A stretch of 64,000 bases of DNA, taken from assembly GCF_030653815.1 (NCBI RefSeq), contig NZ_JAURYQ010000044.1, positions 1 to 64,000 of the forward strand. The letters run 5' to 3'. The first letter of the stretch is position 1. Every line of letters begins with the position of its first letter. Both the position numbers and the translations under genes were made by a program. The stretch comes from Rhodoferax sp. (GTDB lineage: Bacteria; Pseudomonadota; Gammaproteobacteria; Burkholderiales; Burkholderiaceae_C). Shown here piece after piece: positions 17,549 through 27,125 of the stretch. The notes beneath the pieces were generated by a model. The model was not told the origin of the DNA. It worked only from the letters and a program-made list of their open reading frames with translations, and did no database searches.

Positions 17549-17919
17549 TCAAAATCGGCGCGCTTTTGCACAGCCACGGGCGCTCACTTGCTGCGGTTTT
17601 TTTTTCTTGTCTTCAGGCGGCTTGGCAAACACCTTGCGCAGCGCGCCCAGCTCGGCCACCCGCGTTGCCACCCTTTTGTTGATGCTGTCCGTCGGGTACT
17701 GCCCGCCAGCGCCAGCTGTTGTTGCAAAATGTTGAAGCCGTCGTGGCGGATGCCGGCACCAAAACGCACGGCATCAAAAGCGCGCATCTGACCGATCAAC
17801 TCGCCCAGCGGTTCCAGTTCGGCTGTGGTCTGAAAGCCAAACTGCGCCGGGTCGCAGGCCCGGTGCTACGGCTGAGGCGCGAGCCGCAGGGACGGCAGAA
17901 GCGGTTCAGCAGGAGCCAT
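17549..17919 (-). pseudogene. Lon-like ATP-dependent protease (AAA_32 type) remnant, internally deleted
   Basis: Reading the minus strand from ATG at 17919, a 17-codon start ends at an in-frame TAG (17866-17868). The same frame then gives CDPAQFGFQTTAELEPLGELIGQMRAFDAVRFGAGIRHDGFN, which is the characteristic N-terminus of LonC/AAA_32 proteases (CDP..F.F.TTAELE.L...IGQ.RA..A..FG). Shortly after, a different frame gives QYPTDSINKRVATRVAEL and a lysine-rich end, resembling the C-terminal tail of the same family (YP..SIN.RV..RL). The roughly 700 residues between, including both Walker motifs and the Ser-Lys protease site, are gone. It is a dead gene with both ends preserved. Confidence 0.75.
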
Positions 17920-17922
17920 GGC

Positions 17923-18432
17923 TCAGGAAACCGCGATCGACTTGCCCTTGTCCCCGCCTTCCTTGGGCAGCCGCACGGTCAGCACGCCATTCTTGAAAGT
18001 GGCCTCGGCCTGGTCGATGGCCACGTTGCGCGGCAGCGGAATCGCGCGCTGAAAGGCGCCATAGGCCCGCTCCATGACGTGATAGGTGCTGTCGTCGGTG
18101 TCGCGCTCGAAGCGCTTTTCGCCGCTCAGGTAGAGCACGTTGCCCTCGATGCGGATCTGGCAGTCGTCCTTGTCCAGGCCGGGCAGCTCAACGCGCACCA
18201 CCATGTCTTTGGCGGTTTCCTCGAGCTCGCCGGCCAGCAGGCTCCAGCTGGGAAAAGCGGCCAACGCGCCACCGGATTCCGCGGTTCCAGTTTTGTTGCG
18301 CTTGAAATGGGTCAGGGCATTGCTGCTGCGGCTCAGCAGCTCGTGCCAGCCCTCTGAGAGCGACTCCCAGGCGCGGGTAATTTCGCGGCCCAGAGTCTGG
18401 CCGGTTTGTTTGAGGGAATCGAGCATGTTCAT
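17923..18432 (-). CDS. Hsp20/alpha-crystallin small heat shock protein
   Basis: A 169-residue small heat shock protein. The N-terminal ~65 residues are variable; the alpha-crystallin domain runs from about 72 to 165 (DMVVRVELPGLDKDDCQIRIEGNVL to FKNGVLTVRLPK, the last being the conserved GVL strand). There is no IXI-type C-terminal anchor beyond GKSIAVS. It holds unfolding proteins in a refoldable state without ATP. The gene begins 3 bp from the end of the Lon-like remnant. An FNR-like site and a -10-like TAGAGT (18466-18471, minus strand) lie upstream, suggesting low-oxygen control. Confidence 0.92.
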   Translation of the reverse strand: MNMLDSLKQTGQTLGREITRAWESLSEGWHELLSRSSNALTHFKRNKTGTAESGGALAAFPSWSLLAGELEETAKDMVVRVELPGLDKDDCQIRIEGNVLYLSGEKRFERDTDDSTYHVMERAYGAFQRAIPLPRNVAIDQAEATFKNGVLTVRLPKEGGDKGKSIAVS

Positions 18433-18492
18433 GGTGTTTCAGGGGTGATGTGAAGAGGTGACACCACTCTAGGCCGCGCGCCGCAGAGGCGC

Positions 18493-18506
18493 TTGATATT
18501 TCGCAT
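18493..18506 (-). promoter_or_regulatory. FNR-like site upstream of hsp20
   Basis: The motif is TTGAT-ATTT-CGCAT, nearly the same as the nrdJ site. The centre is 67 bp before the hsp20 ATG and about 28 bp upstream of a -10-like TAGAGT, the geometry of a class II FNR/Crp-activated promoter (site near -41.5). The second half-site is poor, so binding is only inferred. Confidence 0.45.
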
Positions 18507-18524
18507 GGGTGATGGCTGCGCATG

Positions 18525-19064
18525 TCATCGACCCTGACGATATTGCCCAAGGACCCGGTAACGCGGCGCCTTGAGCCCGGTTGTCAGCACCAGCGCAAAG
18601 CCCGACACCGGCCACCTCACAGGTGCAAAGGCCGCTGGCGCAATCGCTGCCCCGGCATGGCGCGCCAGCGTGACATGAGGCACATAGGGCCGGGGATCCA
18701 GCGCAACATCCAGCGCGCTCAACGCGTGCCCAAGCTGCGCGTGCAGGCGCATCAGCGCCGATGGCACCTCCGACGCACACAGCACCACGAGGCCACGGGG
18801 CCAAAGCCCGGACTGATCCAGCACCAGCTCAAACGGCTGGAACGGCACCTCTGCGCAATTGGCAATCAGGTCGACCTTTTCGCTCGCCACATCACCCATG
18901 AAATGCAGGGTGACATGCCAGTCGGCTGGTGCGTAACGCGCGCAACCCGCAGGCCATTGCCATTGGCCGGCATGGGCGGCCAATTGCGCGCGGACAGCCT
19001 CGTCAGGCCAAAGCGCCAGGAAAAGACGCTGCGTTCCTTTGGCAAGAGGTTTACCAGAGTCCAT
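18525..19064 (-). CDS. thpR: RNA 2',3'-cyclic phosphodiesterase (LigT-like 2H family)
   Basis: A 179-residue 2H phosphoesterase. The two catalytic HxT motifs are HVTLHF near residue 52 and HVTLAR near residue 131, in the duplicated fold of ThpR/LigT. It hydrolyses 2',3'-cyclic phosphate ends of RNA and was first noted for joining tRNA halves in vitro. The start is ambiguous: the ATG at 19064 (MDSGKPL) is preferred, with another in-frame ATG at 19082. The gene stands alone between hsp20 and a divergent methyltransferase gene. Confidence 0.88.
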   Translation of the reverse strand: MDSGKPLAKGTQRLFLALWPDEAVRAQLAAHAGQWQWPAGCARYAPADWHVTLHFMGDVASEKVDLIANCAEVPFQPFELVLDQSGLWPRGLVVLCASEVPSALMRLHAQLGHALSALDVALDPRPYVPHVTLARHAGAAIAPAAFAPVRWPVSGFALVLTTGLKAPRYRVLGQYRQGR

Positions 19065-19194
19065 TTTTTGCGATCCGTTCATTCATAGACACGCCAGTAT
19101 CGGGCCAGTTCCGCCAAGGGCAGCCGACCTGCAGGCAGACCCTACAATTTGGCGACATCCATGTCTTCCAACTTAGCCACCACAGCGCAGCCAC

Positions 19195-19647
19195 ATGAAA
19201 TCACACACCCTGGGTAGCCTGCTTGTCGCTGCGCAGTTCGGCACGCTCGGTGCCCTGCTGTTGCTGGCGGCGCCAGGCCTCATGCATACACCCCTTCCTG
19301 CCCTGGCCTGGCTGGCGATTGGCCTCAGCGGATGCGTTGGCCTGTGGGCGCTGCTGGCCAACCGGCCCGGCAATTTCAACATTCGCCCCACCCCGCACGC
19401 GCGCGGCCAACTCGTCGCCCATGGTCCCTACCGCTGGATTCGCCACCCCATGTACACGGCAGTGAGCCTGCTTGGCCTGGCCTGCGCGCTGGCGCTGGGC
19501 TCTGCTCTGGCCTGGCTGCTGTGGCTGGTGCTGTCGCTCGTCCTGCTCACCAAGGCTTTGCTGGAAGAACGCTGGATGACAACGATGCATCCGACTTATG
19601 CGCACTACCAGGCGCGTACCCGACGCTTCATTCCCTTCATTCTGTAA
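19195..19647 (+). CDS. Isoprenylcysteine carboxylmethyltransferase-like membrane protein
   Basis: A 150-residue membrane protein with four predicted hydrophobic segments. The SAM-binding signature GPYRWIRHPMYTA is at about residues 77-89 and is followed by LLEERWMTTMHPTYAHY, the conserved E-E/R region of the ICMT/PEMT superfamily. Bacteria lack prenylated CAAX proteins, so the natural acceptor is unknown and is probably a lipid or small molecule. It is 11 bp upstream of the YdcF-like gene and likely cotranscribed. Confidence 0.82.
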   Translation: MKSHTLGSLLVAAQFGTLGALLLLAAPGLMHTPLPALAWLAIGLSGCVGLWALLANRPGNFNIRPTPHARGQLVAHGPYRWIRHPMYTAVSLLGLACALALGSALAWLLWLVLSLVLLTKALLEERWMTTMHPTYAHYQARTRRFIPFIL

Positions 19648-19658
19648 GCTTTTCAGCC

Positions 19659-20429
19659 ATGTTCATCGCCGCCAAACTGCTGGCTTTCCTGACCCAGCCA
19701 CTGGCCTGGGTGGCATTGCTGATGCTGGTGGCCGTGCTGCTGGTGCGCCGTCGCCCCACAACCAGCCAGCGTGTGGGCGCAAGTGCCATCACCCTGCTGC
19801 TGTTGCTGGGCTGGGAGCCGCTGCCCGATGCACTGATCCGGCAACTCGAAACCCGGTACCCGGCCCTGCCTGCCTCTGCTGACTTGAACGGCTACGCGGG
19901 CGTGGTGGTGCTGGGCGGCGCGCTGGAATCGGCTTATGTCTGGACCCAGCCCGACCAAAGTGCGCTCAATGACGCCGCCGAGCGCATGACCGAGGTGCTG
20001 CCGCTGCTGCGCCGCCAGCCGGCATTGCGTGTGCTGTTTACCGGAGGCGAAGGTGAATGGTTCGGCGGCAGTCTGTCAGAAGCCCGGCGCGCCGAACGCT
20101 TTTTTAGTGCCCAGGGCATCGGGCCGAGTCAGGTGTTATACGAGTCGGCCTCGCGCACCACGTATGAAAATGCCCTGCTCAGCAAGGCGCTACCCGGCAT
20201 CGACCCGGCACAGCACTGGCTGCTGATGACCTCGGCCTGGCACATGCCACGCGCCATGGCCAGTTTTCAGAAAGCCGGCTGGAACGTGCAAGCCTTCCCG
20301 GTCGACTTTCGCGCCGGCTTGGCCACTCCGAGGACGCAATACAGCATGGTCCAGGGGGTTAAAAAATGGAAACTGGCGCTGCATGAAGTGCTCGGGCTGC
20401 TGGCTTATCGACTGAGCGGTCGTGCCTGA
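19659..20429 (+). CDS. YdcF/ElyC-family protein (DUF218)
   Basis: A 256-residue protein with two N-terminal membrane helices (residues about 8-25 and 38-55) followed by a periplasmic DUF218 domain: GVVVLGGALES, VLFTGGEGEWFGG, SRTTYENALLSK and MTSAWHMPRAMASFQKAGW. The last motif matches the SxxHMPRA signature. Family member ElyC acts on the lipid-carrier or envelope pathway at low temperature. The ATG at 19659 is 11 bp after the methyltransferase stop; the longer open frame upstream overlaps that gene. The exact reaction is unknown. Confidence 0.85.
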   Translation: MFIAAKLLAFLTQPLAWVALLMLVAVLLVRRRPTTSQRVGASAITLLLLLGWEPLPDALIRQLETRYPALPASADLNGYAGVVVLGGALESAYVWTQPDQSALNDAAERMTEVLPLLRRQPALRVLFTGGEGEWFGGSLSEARRAERFFSAQGIGPSQVLYESASRTTYENALLSKALPGIDPAQHWLLMTSAWHMPRAMASFQKAGWNVQAFPVDFRAGLATPRTQYSMVQGVKKWKLALHEVLGLLAYRLSGRA

Positions 20430-20440
20430 GGCCGCCATAG

Positions 20441-20468
20441 CCCAAAAACCATCGGCCCGGGGCGGGCC
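20441..20468 (-). terminator. Intrinsic terminator after the CorC/HlyC gene
   Basis: On the minus strand GGCCCG-CCC-CGGGCC forms a perfect 6-bp hairpin (20454-20468), followed after GATGG by TTTTT. It lies 3 bp past the stop of the minus-strand gene, between two convergent genes. Confidence 0.6.
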
Positions 20469-20470
20469 TC

Positions 20471-21766
20471 CTACGCAGATGGCATCTGGCTGGCCAGTAC
20501 CTTGTCGACCCGCTTTCCGTCCAGGTCCACCACCTCAAACAGCCAGTCTTCGCACTCGATCTTCTCGCCGGTCACCGGCATGTGGCCACTGACTGCCATC
20601 AGCAGGCCGGCCAGTGTGTTGTAGCGGCCGCGCTCCTCCAGCGGCAGTTCGTCCATGGCCAGGCGGGCCTTGAGTTCGCTCACCGGCATCATGCCGTCAA
20701 GCAGCCAGCTGCCATCCTCGCGCTGAACCGCCCAAGCCTCGGATTTGACGCTGGGCTGCAGTTCACCGGTGATGGCTTCCAGCAGGTCGTGCGGCGTCAG
20801 CAGGCCTTGCACCACACCGTATTCGTCCACCACCAGCACCAGGCGGCCGACCTTGGCGCGAAACTGCTCGAGCAGGGTCATGGCGCTGAGGGTTTCGGGC
20901 ACGAACACCGCCGTGGTCACATAGTCGGCCAGCGTGCCGGGCGCATGGCTGCCGAGCGCCAGCATGTGCGCCACACTCACCTTGCCGACCACGTCGTCCA
21001 TGGAACCCCGGCACACCGGGTACCAGGAATGAGCGCGCTCGGCGCCATCCGTTCCGACTTTCTGCAGCGCCTGCGCCACGCTGATGTCGGCATCGAGCCA
21101 GTCGACCTCGGCGCGCGGCACCATCAGCGAGGTGAGCTGCCGGTCATCAAGTCCGAACACGTTTTGCACCATCTGATGCTCATGTTCTTCGATCACGCCG
21201 GCGTCCACACCTTCTTCGAGACTGGCGGTGATTTCTTCTTCGGTCATGGCGCGCGCGGCGTTGGTATCGATGCGCAGCAGCCTGAGCATGGCGGCCGTGG
21301 AGCCTGACAGCAGCTTGACAAACGGACCCGCCGCACGGGCCAGCCACAGCATGGGGCGCGACACCCAGCGCGAGACTTGTTCGGGGTACAGCTGGCCGAT
21401 GCGCTTGGGCACCAGTTCGCCAAAAATGATGGTGGTGTACGTGATGATGGTCACCACCAGCGCCGTGGCCGTGATGGCCGCCGCCTTGTCCGACAGGCCC
21501 CAGCCCTGTAGCCAGGCCGCCAGGCCACCACTGAAAGCCGCCTCCCCCACGATGCCGTTGAGCACCCCGATGGACGTGATGCCAACCTGCACGGTGGATA
21601 AAAACTGATTCGGGTTGCCAAGCAGCGTGAGCGCGGCTTGTGCCCCCTTGTCGCCCTCGTCGGCCATGCCGTTGAGGCGCGACTTGCGGCTGGCGGCCAG
21701 CGCGAGTTCCGACATGGCAAAGACACCATTGAGCAGTGTTAAAAAGACAATCAGCAAAAATTCCAT
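20471..21766 (-). CDS. CorC/HlyC-family transporter-like protein (CNNM + CBS + CorC_HlyC)
   Basis: A 431-residue protein. An N-terminal DUF21/CNNM membrane domain of four segments (MEFLLIVFLTLLNGVFAMSE to about residue 190) is followed by two CBS domains (about 215-335) and a C-terminal CorC_HlyC domain (about 350-425). The family is linked to Mg2+/Co2+ efflux; the haemolysin name is historical. The ATG at 21766 matches the family start; the extension to 21820 overlaps the divergent apaH promoter and is not conserved. A hairpin terminator follows. Confidence 0.88.
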   Translation of the reverse strand: MEFLLIVFLTLLNGVFAMSELALAASRKSRLNGMADEGDKGAQAALTLLGNPNQFLSTVQVGITSIGVLNGIVGEAAFSGGLAAWLQGWGLSDKAAAITATALVVTIITYTTIIFGELVPKRIGQLYPEQVSRWVSRPMLWLARAAGPFVKLLSGSTAAMLRLLRIDTNAARAMTEEEITASLEEGVDAGVIEEHEHQMVQNVFGLDDRQLTSLMVPRAEVDWLDADISVAQALQKVGTDGAERAHSWYPVCRGSMDDVVGKVSVAHMLALGSHAPGTLADYVTTAVFVPETLSAMTLLEQFRAKVGRLVLVVDEYGVVQGLLTPHDLLEAITGELQPSVKSEAWAVQREDGSWLLDGMMPVSELKARLAMDELPLEERGRYNTLAGLLMAVSGHMPVTGEKIECEDWLFEVVDLDGKRVDKVLASQMPSA

Positions 21767-21790
21767 AGACCTCAGACGACAATAACGACC

Positions 21791-22633
21791 ATGGCACTTT
21801 ACCTGATTGGCGACGTGCAAGGCTGCGACAGCGCTTTGCAGGGTTTGTTGGACACCATTTCTTTCTCACCCAGCAGGGACACGCTTTACCTTTTGGGTGA
21901 TCTGGTCAACCGTGGGCCGGACTCGGCGGGCGTGCTGCGCCGCCTGATGGGCTTTGGCGCCTCAGCGAAATGCTTGCTGGGCAACCACGACCTGCACTTG
22001 CTCGCGGCCAGCGTGGGCGCGCGCCGACCCAGCCGCAAGGACACGCTGGCCAACGTGCTGCAGGCACCCGATCGCGAGGCCATGCTGGCCTGGCTGCGCC
22101 AGCAGCACATGGCCTTTCTGCTGGAACACCAGAACCGGCAGTACCTGATGGTGCATGCCGGCGTGCTGCCAAGCTGGACGGCCACGCAGACGCTGGCGCT
22201 GGCGGCCGAGTTTGAAGCGGTGTTGCGTGGCCCGAACCTGAGCGACTTTTTGCATCAGATGTATGGCAATACACCAGCCCAATGGCTCGATGGCCTGCAA
22301 GGCATGGACCGCCTGCGGATGATTGTGAACGCCCTGACCCGACTGCGTTTTTGTACTGCCCAGGGGGTGATGGAGTTCGACACCAGCGACGGCGCCCACG
22401 CCGCACCGCCGGGCTACCTGCCGTGGTTCGAGGTGCCCGGGCGCAAGACCGCCGGTGTCACGGTGGCGTTTGGCCACTGGTCCACGCTGGGTTGGCTGGG
22501 CCGGGACGACCTGTTCGCGCTGGACTCAGGCTGCGTTTGGGGTGGCTGCCTGAGCGCTCTGAAACTGGGCACCGGCACCGCCGCGCACGAACTGATTCAA
22601 GTCAGGTGCGAGCAGGCGCAAAAGCCGGGGTGA
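21791..22633 (+). CDS. apaH: Bis(5'-nucleosyl)-tetraphosphatase, symmetrical
   Basis: A 280-residue calcineurin-type phosphoesterase, the standard ApaH length. Metal-binding motifs are LIGDVQGC (residues 5-12), LLGDLVNRGPDS (about 34-45) and LLGNHDLHLLA (about 63-73), plus VHAGVLPSW and FGHWSTLG for the later histidines. It cleaves Ap4A to two ADP, limiting alarmone build-up under heat and oxidative stress. It is divergent from the CorC-like gene with only 24 bp between starts and convergent with the helicase gene. Confidence 0.95.
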   Translation: MALYLIGDVQGCDSALQGLLDTISFSPSRDTLYLLGDLVNRGPDSAGVLRRLMGFGASAKCLLGNHDLHLLAASVGARRPSRKDTLANVLQAPDREAMLAWLRQQHMAFLLEHQNRQYLMVHAGVLPSWTATQTLALAAEFEAVLRGPNLSDFLHQMYGNTPAQWLDGLQGMDRLRMIVNALTRLRFCTAQGVMEFDTSDGAHAAPPGYLPWFEVPGRKTAGVTVAFGHWSTLGWLGRDDLFALDSGCVWGGCLSALKLGTGTAAHELIQVRCEQAQKPG

Positions 22634-22716
22634 TATTTTTTGCACTGCCTGGCTTGCGTGGAGGCCTGGCTTTTGTAGGAGGCCCACCCTCGGGCCGATG
22701 GCTGCCGGGGCAAAAA

Positions 22717-24198
<1,482 letters not shown>

Positions 24199-24216
24199 TG
24201 AAGCTCAGGTTCAATT

Positions 24217-24233
24217 GCTATCAATCCGATAGC
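24217..24233. repeat. Inverted repeat GCTATC/GATAGC upstream of rhlE
   Basis: GCTATC-AATCC-GATAGC is a perfect 6-bp dyad 19 bp upstream of the helicase ATG, so it would lie in its 5' leader. It resembles short GCTAT..ATAGC intergenic repeats common in Comamonadaceae genomes. A regulatory role is possible but unsupported. Confidence 0.35.
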
Positions 24234-24293
24234 TGGTGGTGCCCGGGAATCGGGGCAGGTTTCTTGATAAGAAGCCGTATTATCCTACAACGC

Positions 24294-25166
24294 TCACAAT
24301 TGACGCGCGGCGAAGGTATCGCAACCCTTGACGCTGCCGTTTTTCAGGCCGTTGTCGAACCAGCGCTGGCGCTGCGCACTGGTGCCGTGGGTGAAACTGT
24401 CGGGCACCACCTGACCGTCGCGGGAGCGCTGCAGTGCGTCGTCGCCTATGCGGGCGGCGGCATTCATGGCTTCTTCCACATCGCCCTGCTCCAGCAACTG
24501 GCGTGCCGCCTGCGCATGGTTGGCCCAGACACCCGAAAAACAATCGGCCTGCAATTCCAGTCGCACGCTCAGGGCGTTGTAGTCGGTCTGGCTGACGCGG
24601 CCGCGCATTTGCTCCATTTTGGTGGTGATGCCCATGAGGTTTTGCACATGGTGACCCACCTCGTGGGCGATGACGTAGGCCTGGGCAAAATCGCCGGGCG
24701 CGCCCAGCTGGTTTTTCAGTGTCTCGTAAAAGTCAAGGTCGATGTACACCTTCTGGTCAGCCGGGCAATAAAACGGCCCCATGGCCGCCTGACCCTGGCC
24801 GCAGGCAGTGGACGTGGTGCCGCGAAACAGCACCAGCTTGGGCTCCTGGTACATGGACCCGCCCTGGACGAATACCGCTTTCCAAACGTCTTCAGTGTCG
24901 GCCAGCACGGTGGAAACAAAGGCCGCCATGGGGTCATCTGCCGGGGGTTTCTGCGCTGGTGCCGACTGGGTTTGCGATTCCGGACTGCCGCCGCTGAGAA
25001 TGTTCAGCACCGTCATCGGGTTGATCCCGAGGAAATACGACACCACCAGCGCGATGGCCACCGAGCCCAGGCCAATGCCGCGCCCGCCAAAGCCGCCACC
25101 GGATGATCCGCCACTGCCCCGACGATCTTCGACATTGTCAGATTGACGGTTGCCGCCCCATTTCAT
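24294..25166 (-). CDS. YpfJ-family neutral zinc metallopeptidase
   Basis: A 290-residue protein. A glycine-rich, charged N-terminal cytoplasmic stretch (to about residue 33) precedes a membrane helix (GSVAIALVVSYFLGI), then a peptidase-like domain with the zinc motif VIAHEVGHHVQNLMG near residue 166 and downstream ELQADCFSGVWA, which supplies the glutamate ligand. It is a predicted membrane-anchored zinc protease of unknown substrate. It lies 19 bp downstream of dcd on the same strand. Confidence 0.88.
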   Translation of the reverse strand: MKWGGNRQSDNVEDRRGSGGSSGGGFGGRGIGLGSVAIALVVSYFLGINPMTVLNILSGGSPESQTQSAPAQKPPADDPMAAFVSTVLADTEDVWKAVFVQGGSMYQEPKLVLFRGTTSTACGQGQAAMGPFYCPADQKVYIDLDFYETLKNQLGAPGDFAQAYVIAHEVGHHVQNLMGITTKMEQMRGRVSQTDYNALSVRLELQADCFSGVWANHAQAARQLLEQGDVEEAMNAAARIGDDALQRSRDGQVVPDSFTHGTSAQRQRWFDNGLKNGSVKGCDTFAARQL

Positions 25167-25185
25167 GGTGCTGCTCCCATGAGGG

Positions 25186-25755
25186 TCAGGCCTTGGGCAA
25201 GGTCACGCCGCGCTGGCCCTGGTACTTGCCGCCGCGGTCCTTGTAGCTGGTTTCGCAGACTTCGTCGCTCTCGAAAAACAGCACCTGGGCGCAACCTTCG
25301 CCAGCGTAGATCTTGGCGGGCAGCGGTGTGGTGTTGGAGAATTCAAGCGTGACATACCCTTCCCACTCGGGCTCGAAGGGCGTCACGTTGACGATGATGC
25401 CGCAGCGCGCATAGGTGCTTTTGCCCAGGCAGATGGTGAGCACATTGCGCGGGATGCGGAAGTACTCGACGGTGCGGGCCAGCGCAAAGCTGTTGGGCGG
25501 GATGATGCAAACGTCGCTGTTGAAGTCGACAAAGCTTTTTTCGTCGAAGTTCTTGGGGTCGACCACGGTGCTGTGGATGTTGGTGAAGACCTTGAATTCT
25601 GGCGCGCAGCGGATGTCGTAGCCGTAGCTGCTGGTGCCGTAGCTGACGATTTTCTTGCCATCCGCGTCCTGACGAATCTGGCCGGGCTCGAAGGGCTCGA
25701 TCATGCCGTGTTGCTCGGCCATGCGGCGGATCCATTTATCGCTTTTGATCGTCAT
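25186..25755 (-). CDS. dcd: dCTP deaminase
   Basis: A 189-residue trimeric enzyme of the dUTPase fold that deaminates dCTP to dUTP, feeding thymidylate synthesis. Key segments are [49 protein letters not shown] (with the catalytic glutamate region) and [19 protein letters not shown] at the end. The ATG at 25755 ([13 protein letters not shown]) is the family start; an in-frame ATG at 25821 adds unconserved residues. It precedes the YpfJ-like gene in a probable two-gene operon. Confidence 0.95.
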   Translation of the reverse strand: MTIKSDKWIRRMAEQHGMIEPFEPGQIRQDADGKKIVSYGTSSYGYDIRCAPEFKVFTNIHSTVVDPKNFDEKSFVDFNSDVCIIPPNSFALARTVEYFRIPRNVLTICLGKSTYARCGIIVNVTPFEPEWEGYVTLEFSNTTPLPAKIYAGEGCAQVLFFESDEVCETSYKDRGGKYQGQRGVTLPKA

Positions 25756-25904
25756 TGGGGTCAACTCCTGGGGTAGGCGCCGATTGTAAGCATCGGGGTC
25801 CATGACAAGTGGGGACTTCAAATGCCGTGAGAGATCGTCACTTGATATTTTTTTGCTGCGCGCGGCAGATCATGGCTTGGGGCGCAGCGAAAACTCAGAA
25901 TGAA

Positions 25905-27125
25905 TCAAGGTTGGCGCACCCGAACCGCCTGCCCATCAGCAACCATGCTGCCCGGGTACATCAGCACCGTTTCCCCGTCACGCAGGCCGTCTTTGAGCCA
26001 GGCCAGCTCAGAATTGCGATCCTGGAGCTGAACCGACCGGGCGCGGGCACGGCCGGCTTCGACCACAAAGACGCGCCACTTGTCACCGTCGCGCACCAAT
26101 GCCGCGGTGGGCACCAGCAGGGCATTGGCCTGTCGGAACAGGGTGATGCGGGCATCCACCCGAAAACCATCACCCAGGCGCTGCACCTCGGGGCTGCTCT
26201 GCACCAAATCCACGATCACATTGACGCGCTGCTCCTCGATGCCCAGCGCCGAGACCTTGGTGAAGGCCACCGGCTCGATGCGTGTGACCTGGCCGACCAT
26301 GGGCGCGGCGCCACTGCCCAGCGACAGTTGCACCGGGGCGCCGGGCTGAATCTGGCGCACCTCGCCTGACAGCACGTCGATGACCGCTTCCAAGCCCGCC
26401 GTGTTGCCGATGTCGAGTAGCGGCTGGCCCACGGTGACCGGGGCGGCGCTGTCCAGATGGAGCTTGAGCACCTGACCGTCGACCGGACTCCTGAGTTCCC
26501 AGCGGCCGGTGGGGCTACTCCCGCCTGAGGGCTCGGCGCGGGCCAGGGCGGCTCGGGCTTCGGCCAGAGAAAAATCGGCGACGCCCTGCCCGGCTTGTGC
26601 GGCGGTGAGCGCCTGTTGCGCGGCCTGGCGGGAAAGCGCGGCCTGGTCACGCGCGGCAGCAGAGATGAAATTGTCTTGCGCCAGTTTGCTTGCCCGCCCG
26701 GCTTCCAGGGTGGCCTGCGCCAGCGCGGTTTGCGCCTGCTGCACCTGCGCGCTGGCAGCACGGCGCGCGGCCTCGGCACTGCCCACGCGCTGCTGCAGCA
26801 CGCTGCGCGAGCGCGCATCGATCATTTGCGGCGCCACCGGCACCAGGGTGGCGACCACCTCGCCCGCGCGCACGGGGTCGCCCACCTTGAGCGTGGGGCG
26901 CAGCAATTCAGCCTGCGTGGGCGCGGTGATGACGTAACGGTTTTTCAGGCGCAATCGACCGTCTTCTTCGATGCTTTGTTCGAAGTTACCCAGACTGACC
27001 GGGGCCACTTCCACAAGCAGCGGGCGCGGCCGGTACACGGCCCAGACCAGCGCCGCGGCGGCGGCAAGCAGCAGCGCGCCGCCGAGCCAGCGCCGGTATT
27101 TTTTGGAGGGGCTTGTGTTGTTCAT
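25905..27125 (-). CDS. HlyD/MacA-family periplasmic adaptor of an ABC exporter
   Basis: A 406-residue membrane fusion protein. An N-terminal anchor (WLGGALLLAAAAALVWAVY, about 13-31) is followed by a biotinyl-lipoyl-like segment (ITAPTQAELLRPTLKVGDPVRAGEVVATL), a long alanine-rich coiled coil (about 105-190) and beta-barrel domains. It links an inner-membrane permease to an outer-membrane channel. Its ATG overlaps the permease stop (27122-27125), so the ATPase-permease-adaptor genes form one translationally coupled operon. No outer-membrane channel gene is adjacent. The substrate is unknown. Confidence 0.88.
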   Translation of the reverse strand: MNNTSPSKKYRRWLGGALLLAAAAALVWAVYRPRPLLVEVAPVSLGNFEQSIEEDGRLRLKNRYVITAPTQAELLRPTLKVGDPVRAGEVVATLVPVAPQMIDARSRSVLQQRVGSAEAARRAASAQVQQAQTALAQATLEAGRASKLAQDNFISAAARDQAALSRQAAQQALTAAQAGQGVADFSLAEARAALARAEPSGGSSPTGRWELRSPVDGQVLKLHLDSAAPVTVGQPLLDIGNTAGLEAVIDVLSGEVRQIQPGAPVQLSLGSGAAPMVGQVTRIEPVAFTKVSALGIEEQRVNVIVDLVQSSPEVQRLGDGFRVDARITLFRQANALLVPTAALVRDGDKWRVFVVEAGRARARSVQLQDRNSELAWLKDGLRDGETVLMYPGSMVADGQAVRVRQP

